From assembly GCA_013334845.1 (NCBI GenBank), contig JAAXWV010000052.1, positions 1 through 8,759 on the forward strand: a DNA stretch of 8,759 nt, read 5' to 3'. Source of the stretch: Candidatus Roizmanbacteria bacterium. Lineage in GTDB: Bacteria > Patescibacteriota > Microgenomatia > UBA1406 > GWC2-37-13. The translations under genes were made by a program, and so were the position numbers. Each line of letters begins with the position of its first letter. Positions within the stretch are counted from its first letter, which is position 1. This document shows, in pieces, positions 1-5,690 of the stretch. The notes below the pieces were generated by a model. That model was not told the DNA's origin and did no database searches. It worked only from the letters and a program-made list of their open reading frames with translations.

Positions 1-61
1 TGATACCCCTCTCATATATCGACTATTGTAGACTAACTGTCTTAGAAACTTGTCTTATTAT

Positions 62-418
62 ATGGGGTACCTGTCAGTTGTTATTATTGACAAAATCTGT
101 CTTATGATATCTGTAATCGGCATTTTAGCCTATGCTATTTTTCACACGAAACCTCTAATTTCATTAGCCATTGTGTCAGTATCTGAAGTTATTTCATTCA
201 TACCTACATTTAGAAAAACCAAAAACGATCCTTATTCAGAATCGTTACCAAGTTATTATCTCCTTTTGCTTAAGCTTGTTTTAATTTTAGCAGCTTTGCA
301 AACATATAATTTTCTGACTGCTTCTTACTCAATATTGTGGATTGTAGTAATAGTCACATTTTTATCTTCTGTATATTATTGGAGAGCAAGTATGCAAGCA
401 AGAAAGATTACTAAATAA
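62..418 (+). CDS. Hypothetical four-helix membrane protein, probably an N-terminally truncated fragment
   Basis: A short, very hydrophobic protein with about four membrane segments (near residues 9-27, 31-49, 65-84 and 89-107 counted from the ATG at 62). A TTG at 50 is an alternative start, and the frame is closed by TAG at 29-31. The motif PTFRKTKNDPYSES after the second helix resembles, from memory, the second half of a roughly 190-residue PQ-loop/SWEET-like family found in CPR bacteria, whose first half would carry a similar motif. That half is missing here. There is no -10 box close before either start, unlike the other plus-strand genes, which supports a fragment and not an intact gene. 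GC is about one third in sampled lines, against about 43% in the nuclease gene. Function unknown; the family assignment is tentative. Confidence 0.6.
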   Translation: MGYLSVVIIDKICLMISVIGILAYAIFHTKPLISLAIVSVSEVISFIPTFRKTKNDPYSESLPSYYLLLLKLVLILAALQTYNFLTASYSILWIVVIVTFLSSVYYWRASMQARKITK

Positions 419-465
419 AGACTTTATATAAAGGCTATAAATTAACTCAACTTTGATACATCACT

Positions 466-493
466 AAAAAAGAGCGGGTTACTCTACCGCTCT
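466..493 (-). terminator. Rho-independent terminator of the tRNA-Pro transcript
   Basis: A perfect 7-bp stem (AGAGCGG at 471-477 with CCGCTCT at 487-493) encloses a 9-base loop. Read on the minus strand it is followed by a run of six T (plus-strand A at 466-471, the last being part of the stem). It lies 44 bases beyond the tRNA 3' end, so it most likely ends that transcript. On the plus strand only a weak ATTTT follows, so termination of the left-edge gene here would be poor. Confidence 0.75.
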
Positions 494-537
494 ATTTTGG
501 TAATTACCAACCGTTTTTGATACGCTACTTTTTTTAG

Positions 538-611
538 TCGGGGCGGCGAGACTTGAACTCGCGACCTTACGCTCCCAAAGCGTACATTCTAGCCATCTGA
601 ACTACGCCCCG
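538..611 (-). tRNA. tRNA-Pro (anticodon UGG)
   Basis: Read on the minus strand this folds into a complete 74-base cloverleaf. It has a 7-bp acceptor stem (CGGGGCG with CGCCCCG), a D arm with a 4-bp stem and 9-base loop, a 5-bp anticodon stem TACGC/GCGTA with loop TTTGGGA, a 5-base variable loop, and a T arm GCGAG/CTCGC with loop TTCAAGT. Anticodon TGG reads CCA, and by wobble probably the other proline codons. The C1-G72 pair, discriminator A73 and anticodon G35/G36 fit bacterial prolyl-tRNA synthetase identity. The 3' CCA is not encoded (CTA follows the discriminator), so a CCA-adding enzyme is needed. A terminator follows on the same strand. Confidence 0.95.
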
Positions 612-615
612 TATG

Positions 616-655
616 AAAAATACCAAATCACAAATTCCAATAACCAATTAACAAA
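616..655. repeat. Degenerate A/C-rich short-unit intergenic repeat
   Basis: The stretch is built of related short words (ACCAAATCAC, AAATTCCAAT, AACCAATTAAC), with almost no G on the plus strand. From memory it resembles the 'CAAATTCCAAAT'-type spacer repeats seen between genes in several uncultured bacterial groups. It codes for nothing visible. Confidence 0.4.
617..625 (-). promoter_or_regulatory. Candidate extended -10 promoter for tRNA-Pro
   Basis: The minus strand reads TGG followed by TATTTT, an extended -10 form, ending 5 bases before the mature tRNA 5' end. No -35 hexamer at a good distance is evident. Transcription would begin at or next to the mature tRNA end. The site lies inside an A/C-rich degenerate repeat, so chance similarity is possible. 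Confidence 0.35.
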
Positions 656-665
656 ACCGTGCTAT

Positions 666-767
666 CGTCATTCCCGACCTGCTCGGGAATCCAGTGTATA
701 AATTACCGCTTATCTGGTCTCTTGGTCGGAATGAATCCGTTGGATCCCCTTGTTCAAGGGGATGACG
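666..767. repeat. MITE-like inverted-repeat element with a hairpin at each end
   Basis: The element begins CGTCATTCCCG and ends GGGGATGACG, and its two 27-28 base ends are imperfect inverted copies of each other. Each end is also a palindrome: an 8-bp stem ATTCCCGA/TCGGGAAT (670-677 with 683-690) and a 9-bp stem ATCCCCTTG/CAAGGGGAT (744-752 with 755-763). The left end resembles the ATTCCC-N8-GGGAAT pattern of the neisserial dRS3 repeat, but with nine bases between the arms. The about 47-base centre holds no gene. It is probably a small non-autonomous mobile or REP-type element, though no target-site duplication is obvious. Confidence 0.65.
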
Positions 768-823
768 GACAAATAAACTCAAATTAAAAATTCCCTTCTT
801 AGCCTATTGTACCAGTAAACTGC

Positions 824-852
824 TTCAACTTCAAACCGGGAGGGGGTACAAT
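824..852 (+). promoter_or_regulatory. Sigma-70-type promoter for the nuclease gene
   Basis: TTCAAC (824-829), a 17-base spacer, then TACAAT (847-852). The -10 ends 6 bases before the ATG at 859, so transcription should start at or next to the start codon. A purine-rich GGAGG at 839-843 lies 15 bases before the ATG, too far for a usual ribosome binding site and upstream of the predicted transcript start. Confidence 0.7.
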
Positions 853-858
853 TAAAGT

Positions 859-1467
859 ATGCGGAAACTCTCTATCCGGAAAAAGCCACTTCAGTACATA
901 ATTATTCTCGTCTTTTCTCTGATTCTCGGCTCACTTGGACTTGCTCCCCAGCTACATTTCAAGCAGTCAACTACCCCGAGCCCGGCCCCTTCCCACACAA
1001 CACCAGTACCATCAACACATTCGCAGACTGCTGTCCAAACGACCCGTGTTACTCGCATCGTTGATGGAGATACCATCGAAATAGAAAGTGGTCAAAAGGT
1101 GCGTTACATTGGCATTGACACACCCGAGCTCCACCACCCTACCAAAGGTGTGCAATGTTATGGCCAGGTGGCCAGTGATAAAAATAAAGAGTTGGTTCTC
1201 AACAAAACAGTGCGACTTGAAAAAGATGTTTCAGAGAATGATAAATATGGCCGACTCCTCCGCTATGTGTATGTAATTGATCCCAATAATCCTCAAGGGG
1301 CAACAAGCGGCGGGATGTTTGTAAATGAGTATCTGGTAAAAGAAGGGTATGCCCATGCGGCTACTTTCCCTCCCGATGTGAAATATAGTGAGCACTTCAT
1401 ACAACTCGAAAGGGGAGCACGAGAACAGATGAAAGGGTTGTGGAAAGCCTGCCCGGGAAACAAATAA
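859..1467 (+). CDS. Membrane-anchored or secreted staphylococcal-type thermonuclease (SNase family)
   Basis: A calcium-dependent nuclease that cuts DNA and RNA outside the cell, by homology. Residues 1-12 are basic, 13-29 form a hydrophobic signal/anchor helix without a lipobox cysteine, and 36-62 are a Pro/Ser/Thr-rich linker. The SNase domain covers about 62-198. The catalytic set is intact: D71 in DGDT, R82 and D87-T88-x-E90 in RYIGIDTPE, and R132 in KYGR, matching D21, R35, D40, T41, E43 and R87 of the S. aureus enzyme. Only two cysteines occur, C100 and C198, so a disulfide is plausible. The start is set by the promoter just upstream. It could supply nucleotides from environmental DNA, fitting a CPR cell, but that role is inferred. 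Confidence 0.9.
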   Translation: MRKLSIRKKPLQYIIILVFSLILGSLGLAPQLHFKQSTTPSPAPSHTTPVPSTHSQTAVQTTRVTRIVDGDTIEIESGQKVRYIGIDTPELHHPTKGVQCYGQVASDKNKELVLNKTVRLEKDVSENDKYGRLLRYVYVIDPNNPQGATSGGMFVNEYLVKEGYAHAATFPPDVKYSEHFIQLERGAREQMKGLWKACPGNK

Positions 1468-1493
1468 CACATTTCCCCATTCTCCCTCTTAAT

Positions 1494-1502
1494 TGCTATA
1501 AT
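1494..1502 (+). promoter_or_regulatory. Extended -10 promoter for the M29 aminopeptidase gene
   Basis: TGC followed by a perfect TATAAT (1497-1502), ending 6 bases before the ATG at 1509. The -35 region (around TTCCCC, 1473-1478) is poor, as is common with extended -10 promoters. The predicted start falls on the ATG. Confidence 0.7.
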
Positions 1503-1508
1503 AGAGGT

Positions 1509-2711
1509 ATGTACCAACCTGATAAAACTATTCTCAAAAAATACGCCGATGTACTTATCAAATTTGCTCTCTGGAGCGGCAAGGGAGTCCAAAAGGGAGA
1601 GGTAGTCAGCCTTCAAGTGCCCGAGAGTGCCAAACCTATACTAGAACCTCTTCAAAATGCCATACTTGAAGCGGGTGCCAACTACATCACTAATTACCTT
1701 CCCGAAGATGTATCGCGCAGCTTTTATGATAAAGCCAATGATGATCAGCTTATCTTCTATCCAAAACGCTATGCCCTTGAGCGAGTTAACACCTGTGATC
1801 ATTTTGTAAATATCATCTCCACCAACAATAAATACGAACTAAAAGGAGTCGATAGTAAGAAAATTATGGAACGCAACAAGGCGGGAAAATTCTACCTTGA
1901 CGCTTTCCACGCAAAAGAAACTGCGGGGAAAATGACCTGGACACTCGGACTTTATGGAACAGATGCAATGGCACAGGATGCTCGTATGTCGATAGAAGAC
2001 TACTGGGAGCAGATTATCAAGGCATGCTTCCTTGATTATGAAGATCCTATCTCTCAGTGGCGAAAAATTTTCTCGGAAATCGAAGAGACTCGAGAAAAAC
2101 TGAATACTCTTAAAATCGAATGGGTTCACATTAAGGGCGCTGACGTCGATCTCCGGGTCAAGCTCGGCAAGGAGCGTCTATGGCTTGGCGGAAGCGGACG
2201 CAATGTCCCTTCGTTTGAACTTTTTATATCACCTGACTGGCGAGGCACTGAAGGACATATTAAGCTAAATCAACCTCTTTACCGATATGGAAATCTCGTA
2301 ACAGGAATTGAACTGGAATTTAAAAAGGGCCTTGTAGTTAACGCGAAAGCGACTGAAAATGAAAAGCTCCTCAAAGATATGATTGCAGTAGAGAACGCTG
2401 ATAAAATTGGTGAATTCAGTCTCACCGACCGGCGGTTCAGTCGCATCACCCGATTCATGGGGGAGACCCTTTTCGATGAAAATATCGGTGGCGAATACGG
2501 TAATACACACATTGCACTCGGCCAAGCATATAAAGATAGTCATCCAAACCAAGCTGCTCTCACTGAGGGAGATTGGGAAGAGCTTGGCTACAATGAGAGT
2601 GTTATTCACACCGATGTTATTTCCACCTCAAATCGAACTGTGACGGCTACCCTGTATGATGGCTCGGAAATGATTATTTACCAAGACGGCGAATTTACTC
2701 TCGATAAATAA
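1509..2711 (+). CDS. Aminopeptidase, peptidase family M29 (AmpS/AmpT-like)
   Basis: A 400-residue cytoplasmic metallo-aminopeptidase that removes N-terminal residues from peptides; the length is typical for the family. The C-terminal catalytic half carries the expected metal ligands: E237 in NVPSFE, E302 in KIGEF, H334 in THIALG, and H367 with D369 in IHTD; Y341 in the GQAY motif is also kept. The N-terminal part begins with the usual family helix (YADVLIKFALWSGKGV, with KKGE-like QKGE following). An upstream ATG at 1440 in the same frame would overlap the nuclease gene by 28 bases and add unconserved residues. The ATG at 1509 directly follows a TATAAT box and matches the family start, so I chose it. 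Likely role: recycling amino acids from peptides, perhaps imported ones. Confidence 0.92.
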   Translation: MYQPDKTILKKYADVLIKFALWSGKGVQKGEVVSLQVPESAKPILEPLQNAILEAGANYITNYLPEDVSRSFYDKANDDQLIFYPKRYALERVNTCDHFVNIISTNNKYELKGVDSKKIMERNKAGKFYLDAFHAKETAGKMTWTLGLYGTDAMAQDARMSIEDYWEQIIKACFLDYEDPISQWRKIFSEIEETREKLNTLKIEWVHIKGADVDLRVKLGKERLWLGGSGRNVPSFELFISPDWRGTEGHIKLNQPLYRYGNLVTGIELEFKKGLVVNAKATENEKLLKDMIAVENADKIGEFSLTDRRFSRITRFMGETLFDENIGGEYGNTHIALGQAYKDSHPNQAALTEGDWEELGYNESVIHTDVISTSNRTVTATLYDGSEMIIYQDGEFTLDK

Positions 2712-2724
2712 CGAAGTAAAGATG

Positions 2725-2730
2725 TATAGT
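2725..2730 (+). promoter_or_regulatory. -10 box for the PsbP/Mog1-like gene
   Basis: TATAGT ends 5 bases before the ATG at 2736. No convincing -35 element lies at 16-18 bases, so support comes mainly from the same placement at the other genes. Confidence 0.5.
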
Positions 2731-2735
2731 GTAGT

Positions 2736-3911
2736 ATGGCACTAAACTACACTCCGTTAAAAATGCCTGGGACTAAATCAGCTGATTACAGCTCTCTCTT
2801 TTCGATGCTGAAATTGCCCCTTATACTCATGGGGGGCGGAGGCGCTTTTCTGCTGTTTCTCATATTCGTGGGTCTTGCCTTACATCCGCGCCAGACGTCT
2901 AGCACTGATGCAGTAGCTTCTCCCACTCCTCGCCCAAAAAATCTGACACCCGTGCCCACAAGCCAACTAGTACCGGATACTACAGGAAATTATTCACTCT
3001 ACACAGTTCCCAATGTGGCCACCTTTAAGGTACCTTCCGATTGGGTAGCTACAGCCATACAGCCGTTAAAAACAGTTGATCCTCGCCTTTATACACGACG
3101 ATGCAATGGGCCCTACCTTATCTCCAATAGCACTCCATCTGCGGTTATCGTTCTCGATATCCAGACCGCAGCAACCAGCAGCGCCAGTTGTATTTCACGA
3201 GGAGATCTGGAGGATTTTACCTATCGTCATATTTCCACCTTTACCCCACCAAAAGATATAAAAGTAGTGAAATGGAAAGAAAATACCAGTTATGAAGCAG
3301 GAATCATTCGACAAAGTGTCTGGGATCGTGATTTGCTTGAACAGTATTCATATATTAGTGATGAACTCGATAAACGATTGCAATTCTCTCTCTTTTTTAA
3401 AGACGATGGAGTTAATAAACCCGAACGTATATTCGATGTGATTCTGGCATCAGTTCAATTTCTCCCGAAACCAGTCGTAGTCCGGGAAGAGTTGTCGCCA
3501 TACGAGTTGAAAAGCCTAAAGTTTAGTGTTCCCAAATCATGGACGGTCAAAAAGAACAGTCCAAACAGCGATCAAAATTTTTATCTATTAAATCCTACCG
3601 CTTTTAAAGAATCTGAAAACCCCGCAATCAGTATAGTCTATGCACCTCAAGTATCACTCATCGACCAGAAGCAGAAGCTTATCACCTCCCTAGCCCTTGA
3701 ACAGGTTGAGGAAAAATCAATTCTTGTTGGTGAGCGTGCCGGACTCCAGATTACCGGTTTTGCCAAAACCACCAGTCTCAATAAGACGGTAATTATTACG
3801 CTACTCCCCTACGGAAATAGTGTGTATATCGTACAGGATTTCGCAACGATCAATGATCATTTGACACAATACAATACACTGCTGTCCCGGATGGCTTTCA
3901 GTGGAGAGTAA
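2736..3911 (+). CDS. Anchored extracellular protein with two PsbP/Mog1-like domains
   Basis: A 391-residue protein of unknown function. Residues about 26-49 form one membrane helix (with a GGGG stretch), and 52-80 a Pro/Thr-rich linker resembling that of the nuclease (both contain TPVP). The rest should be outside the cell. It appears to hold two similar domains: one opening at F97-K-V-P-S-D-W103 and ending near VILASVQFLP, the other opening at F263-S-V-P-K-S-W269 and ending near LLSRMAFSGE. The hydrophobic-V-P-x-x-W opening and the closing 'S..F' strand are typical, as I recall, of PsbP/Mog1-fold domains in CPR surface proteins. No catalytic motif is seen. Domain 1 has the only two cysteines, C123 and C152. 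It follows the aminopeptidase after 24 bases but has its own -10 box. Confidence 0.7.
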   Translation: MALNYTPLKMPGTKSADYSSLFSMLKLPLILMGGGGAFLLFLIFVGLALHPRQTSSTDAVASPTPRPKNLTPVPTSQLVPDTTGNYSLYTVPNVATFKVPSDWVATAIQPLKTVDPRLYTRRCNGPYLISNSTPSAVIVLDIQTAATSSASCISRGDLEDFTYRHISTFTPPKDIKVVKWKENTSYEAGIIRQSVWDRDLLEQYSYISDELDKRLQFSLFFKDDGVNKPERIFDVILASVQFLPKPVVVREELSPYELKSLKFSVPKSWTVKKNSPNSDQNFYLLNPTAFKESENPAISIVYAPQVSLIDQKQKLITSLALEQVEEKSILVGERAGLQITGFAKTTSLNKTVIITLLPYGNSVYIVQDFATINDHLTQYNTLLSRMAFSGE

Positions 3912-3940
3912 TCTCGCCTACTGCTTCGCTGGCTATGAAC

Positions 3941-3946
3941 TATAAT
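3941..3946 (+). promoter_or_regulatory. -10 box for the VKOR-DHODH gene
   Basis: A perfect TATAAT ends 7 bases before the ATG at 3954; a second ATG follows immediately at 3957. No good -35 hexamer is seen at 16-18 bases. Transcription should start at or within a base of the first ATG. Confidence 0.6.
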
Positions 3947-3953
3947 ACTGATT

Positions 3954-5489
3954 ATGATGGTGAGTATATTTATCACACTTCTCGCACTTCTCGGGATTAC
4001 TGATTCCGTCTATCTGGCATACGAGCACATTATTCATGCTATTCCACCATGCTCTTCAGGTCTACTGGTTGATTGCGGACAAGTACTCACCAGTAAATAT
4101 GCTATCTTTTTGGGAATCCCTTTGGGAATATGGGGAGTTACATACTATGCTCTCGTTTTTGCAGCTACAGTGGTGTCGTTTTTCATGTTAAGACGTTACA
4201 GCCGATGGATAACCCTGATAGCCACAACGGGTGGTTTTTTGTTTTCTCTCTATCTAGTTTTCCTTCAAGTATTTGTCATTCATGCTATTTGCCTCTACTG
4301 TCTCGGGTCCGCTCTTATTACTACCTTGCTTTTTCTGTTATCCCAAACTGAATTTTCACTCGAGAGAAAACAGCTTCTGGTCTCCTCATCAAAATTTCTC
4401 TACAAAAATATTATTAAAAAACTGTTTTTCCAGATCGATCCAGAGAAGGTCCACGAAGTGATGCTATCAAGCGGTGAAATTCTAGGAAACTGTTTGCCTG
4501 CTCGTACTCTAGCTGCCTATGCATTTCGACAAACAAATTCATCACTCACTCAGACAATCGATAACATCACCTTTCCTACGCCAATCGGCCTTGCAGCTGG
4601 CTTCGACTATGAAGCAAAACTTATGAAGATACTTCCAGAACTCAACTTTGGATTTGAAACAATCGGTACCATCACCAATCACCCGTACGAAGGGAATAAA
4701 AGACCGCGCCTTGGCCGATTACCTTTATCTCGTTCCCTCATGGTAAATAAAGGTTTTAAAAATGAAGGAGTAAAAGCCATTATCAGTAAAATGAGCGATC
4801 GAAATTTTACCATTCCGATAGGTATCAGCGTGGGTCGCACCAATAAGGCAAAGCTTAAGACTCAAAAACAAAGCATTCAGGATATCATAGCAACATTCGA
4901 GAAACTCGAGGAAGCACCTCTCACGCACGCGTACTATGAGCTCAATATCAGTTGTCCCAACCTCATAGGCGATATTACTTTCTACCCTCCTCAAAATCTC
5001 AAAGAATTACTCACTGCTGTAGAGACAATGAAATTGAGTAGACCTATATTTGTCAAAATGCCGATTGAAAAGTCTGATAAAGTTACACTCAAAATGCTCG
5101 AAATTATTGCTCAGTTTTCTATCAATGGGGTCATATTTGGAAACCTTCAAAAAGACCGTAACCATCCTTCACTCAATCCAACAGAAGTTAGCCAGTTTCA
5201 GACAGGTTATTTTAGCGGAAAGCCCACCTGGGAACGATCGAATCAACTTATTTCACTCTGCTACAAGTACTATCACGACAAGCTTACTATTATCGGCTGT
5301 GGTGGCGTATTTTCCCCTGAAGATGCATATCTGAAATTCAAACATGGAGCCTCACTCGTTCAGCTTATCACCGGAATGATTTATGAAGGGCCACAGCTTA
5401 TAAGTGACATCACTCTTACCCTTCCCGTCCTCCTAAAAAAAGATGGATTTACACACATCTCACAGGCTGTTGGATCAACATCGCGGTAA
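3954..5489 (+). CDS. pyrD: VKOR-dihydroorotate dehydrogenase fusion (quinone-linked redox protein)
   Basis: A single 511-residue chain with two recognisable enzymes. Residues 1-129 are a bacterial VKOR domain of about four helices. It has all four redox cysteines (C33 and C41 in the outer loop, C113-L-Y-C116 at the start of the last helix) and the signature from DCGQVLTS to GIPLGIWG. VKOR oxidises protein-disulfide partners and passes electrons to quinone. Residues about 146-511 are a DHODH: a class-2-type N-terminal helix region (FFQIDPEKVHEVML), FMN-barrel motifs IGLAAGFD (211-218), NKGFKNEG (265-272), IIGCGG, HGASLVQ, and the class-2-like ending KKDGFTHISQAVG. The active-site motif is NISCPN with C334 as base, where class 2 normally has Ser. 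Dihydroorotate to orotate is the fourth step of pyrimidine synthesis. No start codon sits between the domains, so the fusion is not two overlapping genes. Confidence 0.9.
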   Translation: MMVSIFITLLALLGITDSVYLAYEHIIHAIPPCSSGLLVDCGQVLTSKYAIFLGIPLGIWGVTYYALVFAATVVSFFMLRRYSRWITLIATTGGFLFSLYLVFLQVFVIHAICLYCLGSALITTLLFLLSQTEFSLERKQLLVSSSKFLYKNIIKKLFFQIDPEKVHEVMLSSGEILGNCLPARTLAAYAFRQTNSSLTQTIDNITFPTPIGLAAGFDYEAKLMKILPELNFGFETIGTITNHPYEGNKRPRLGRLPLSRSLMVNKGFKNEGVKAIISKMSDRNFTIPIGISVGRTNKAKLKTQKQSIQDIIATFEKLEEAPLTHAYYELNISCPNLIGDITFYPPQNLKELLTAVETMKLSRPIFVKMPIEKSDKVTLKMLEIIAQFSINGVIFGNLQKDRNHPSLNPTEVSQFQTGYFSGKPTWERSNQLISLCYKYYHDKLTIIGCGGVFSPEDAYLKFKHGASLVQLITGMIYEGPQLISDITLTLPVLLKKDGFTHISQAVGSTSR

Positions 5490-5610
5490 GACTTTTGTAA
5501 GAACAGACCATCGAAACTTTTTCTTCTCCCCCGCTAATATCTTGTGTTGATTTACATTGTAGGGATAATCCAAAAATAGATGTTCATACCAAACAAAAAG
5601 CACGCGTAAC

Positions 5611-5632
5611 TCATTAATTCATCAATTATTCA
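5611..5632. promoter_or_regulatory. 11-bp tandem direct repeat, candidate response-regulator binding site
   Basis: TCATTAATTCA (5611-5621) is followed directly by TCAATTATTCA (5622-5632), identical at 9 of 11 positions. The pair overlaps the -35 region of the promoter at 5614-5642. OmpR/PhoB-family regulators usually bind tandem repeats with an 11-bp period, so this may be an autoregulatory site. The sequence is AT-rich, so chance repetition is possible. Confidence 0.4.
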
Positions 5633-5642
5633 TCGCTATAAT
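5614..5642 (+). promoter_or_regulatory. Upstream promoter of the response regulator gene
   Basis: TTAATT (5614-5619), a 17-base spacer, then a perfect TATAAT (5637-5642). It would give a leader of about 42 bases before the regulator's ATG at 5691. Its -35 lies inside the 11-bp direct repeat. Confidence 0.5.
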
Positions 5643-5656
5643 GAAGCCTCCTTTTA

Positions 5657-5684
5657 TTGTTCCAAATTCGCGGATTGTTATAAT
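5657..5684 (+). promoter_or_regulatory. Start-proximal promoter of the response regulator gene
   Basis: TTGTTC (5657-5662), a 16-base spacer, then TGT-TATAAT (extended -10, hexamer 5679-5684), ending 6 bases before the ATG at 5691. The transcript would start at the ATG. With the second TATAAT 42 bases upstream, the gene has two promoters in tandem. Confidence 0.7.
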
Positions 5685-5690
5685 GATAAT

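Noticed and set aside
499..508. The palindrome GGTAATTACC as a terminator or operator
   Set aside because: It is AT-rich with no loop, lies between the tRNA and its stronger terminator, and has no partner site.
838..846. GGGAGGGGG as a Shine-Dalgarno site for the nuclease gene
   Set aside because: The GGAGG core is 15 bases from the ATG, and a promoter -10 box lies between it and the start, so it would not be in the predicted mRNA.
1440..1508. An ATG at 1440 that would lengthen the aminopeptidase by 23 residues
   Set aside because: It overlaps the nuclease gene, adds residues unlike the family start, and ignores the TATAAT box directly before the ATG at 1509.
1231..2609. Several minus-strand open frames of 77-114 codons opposite the nuclease and aminopeptidase genes
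   Set aside because: They lie opposite well-supported genes, show no recognisable domains and have no promoter boxes; they are shadows of the coding strand.
4380..4465. Splitting the VKOR-DHODH frame into two genes
   Set aside because: No stop and no start codon with a -10 box lies between the domains; the first ATG there (residue 170) is already inside the DHODH N-terminal helix region.
5580..5609. A 9-codon frame (MFIPNKKHA) that might be a leader peptide
   Set aside because: Too short to support; no regulatory hairpins, no run of a single amino acid and no promoter clearly placed for it.
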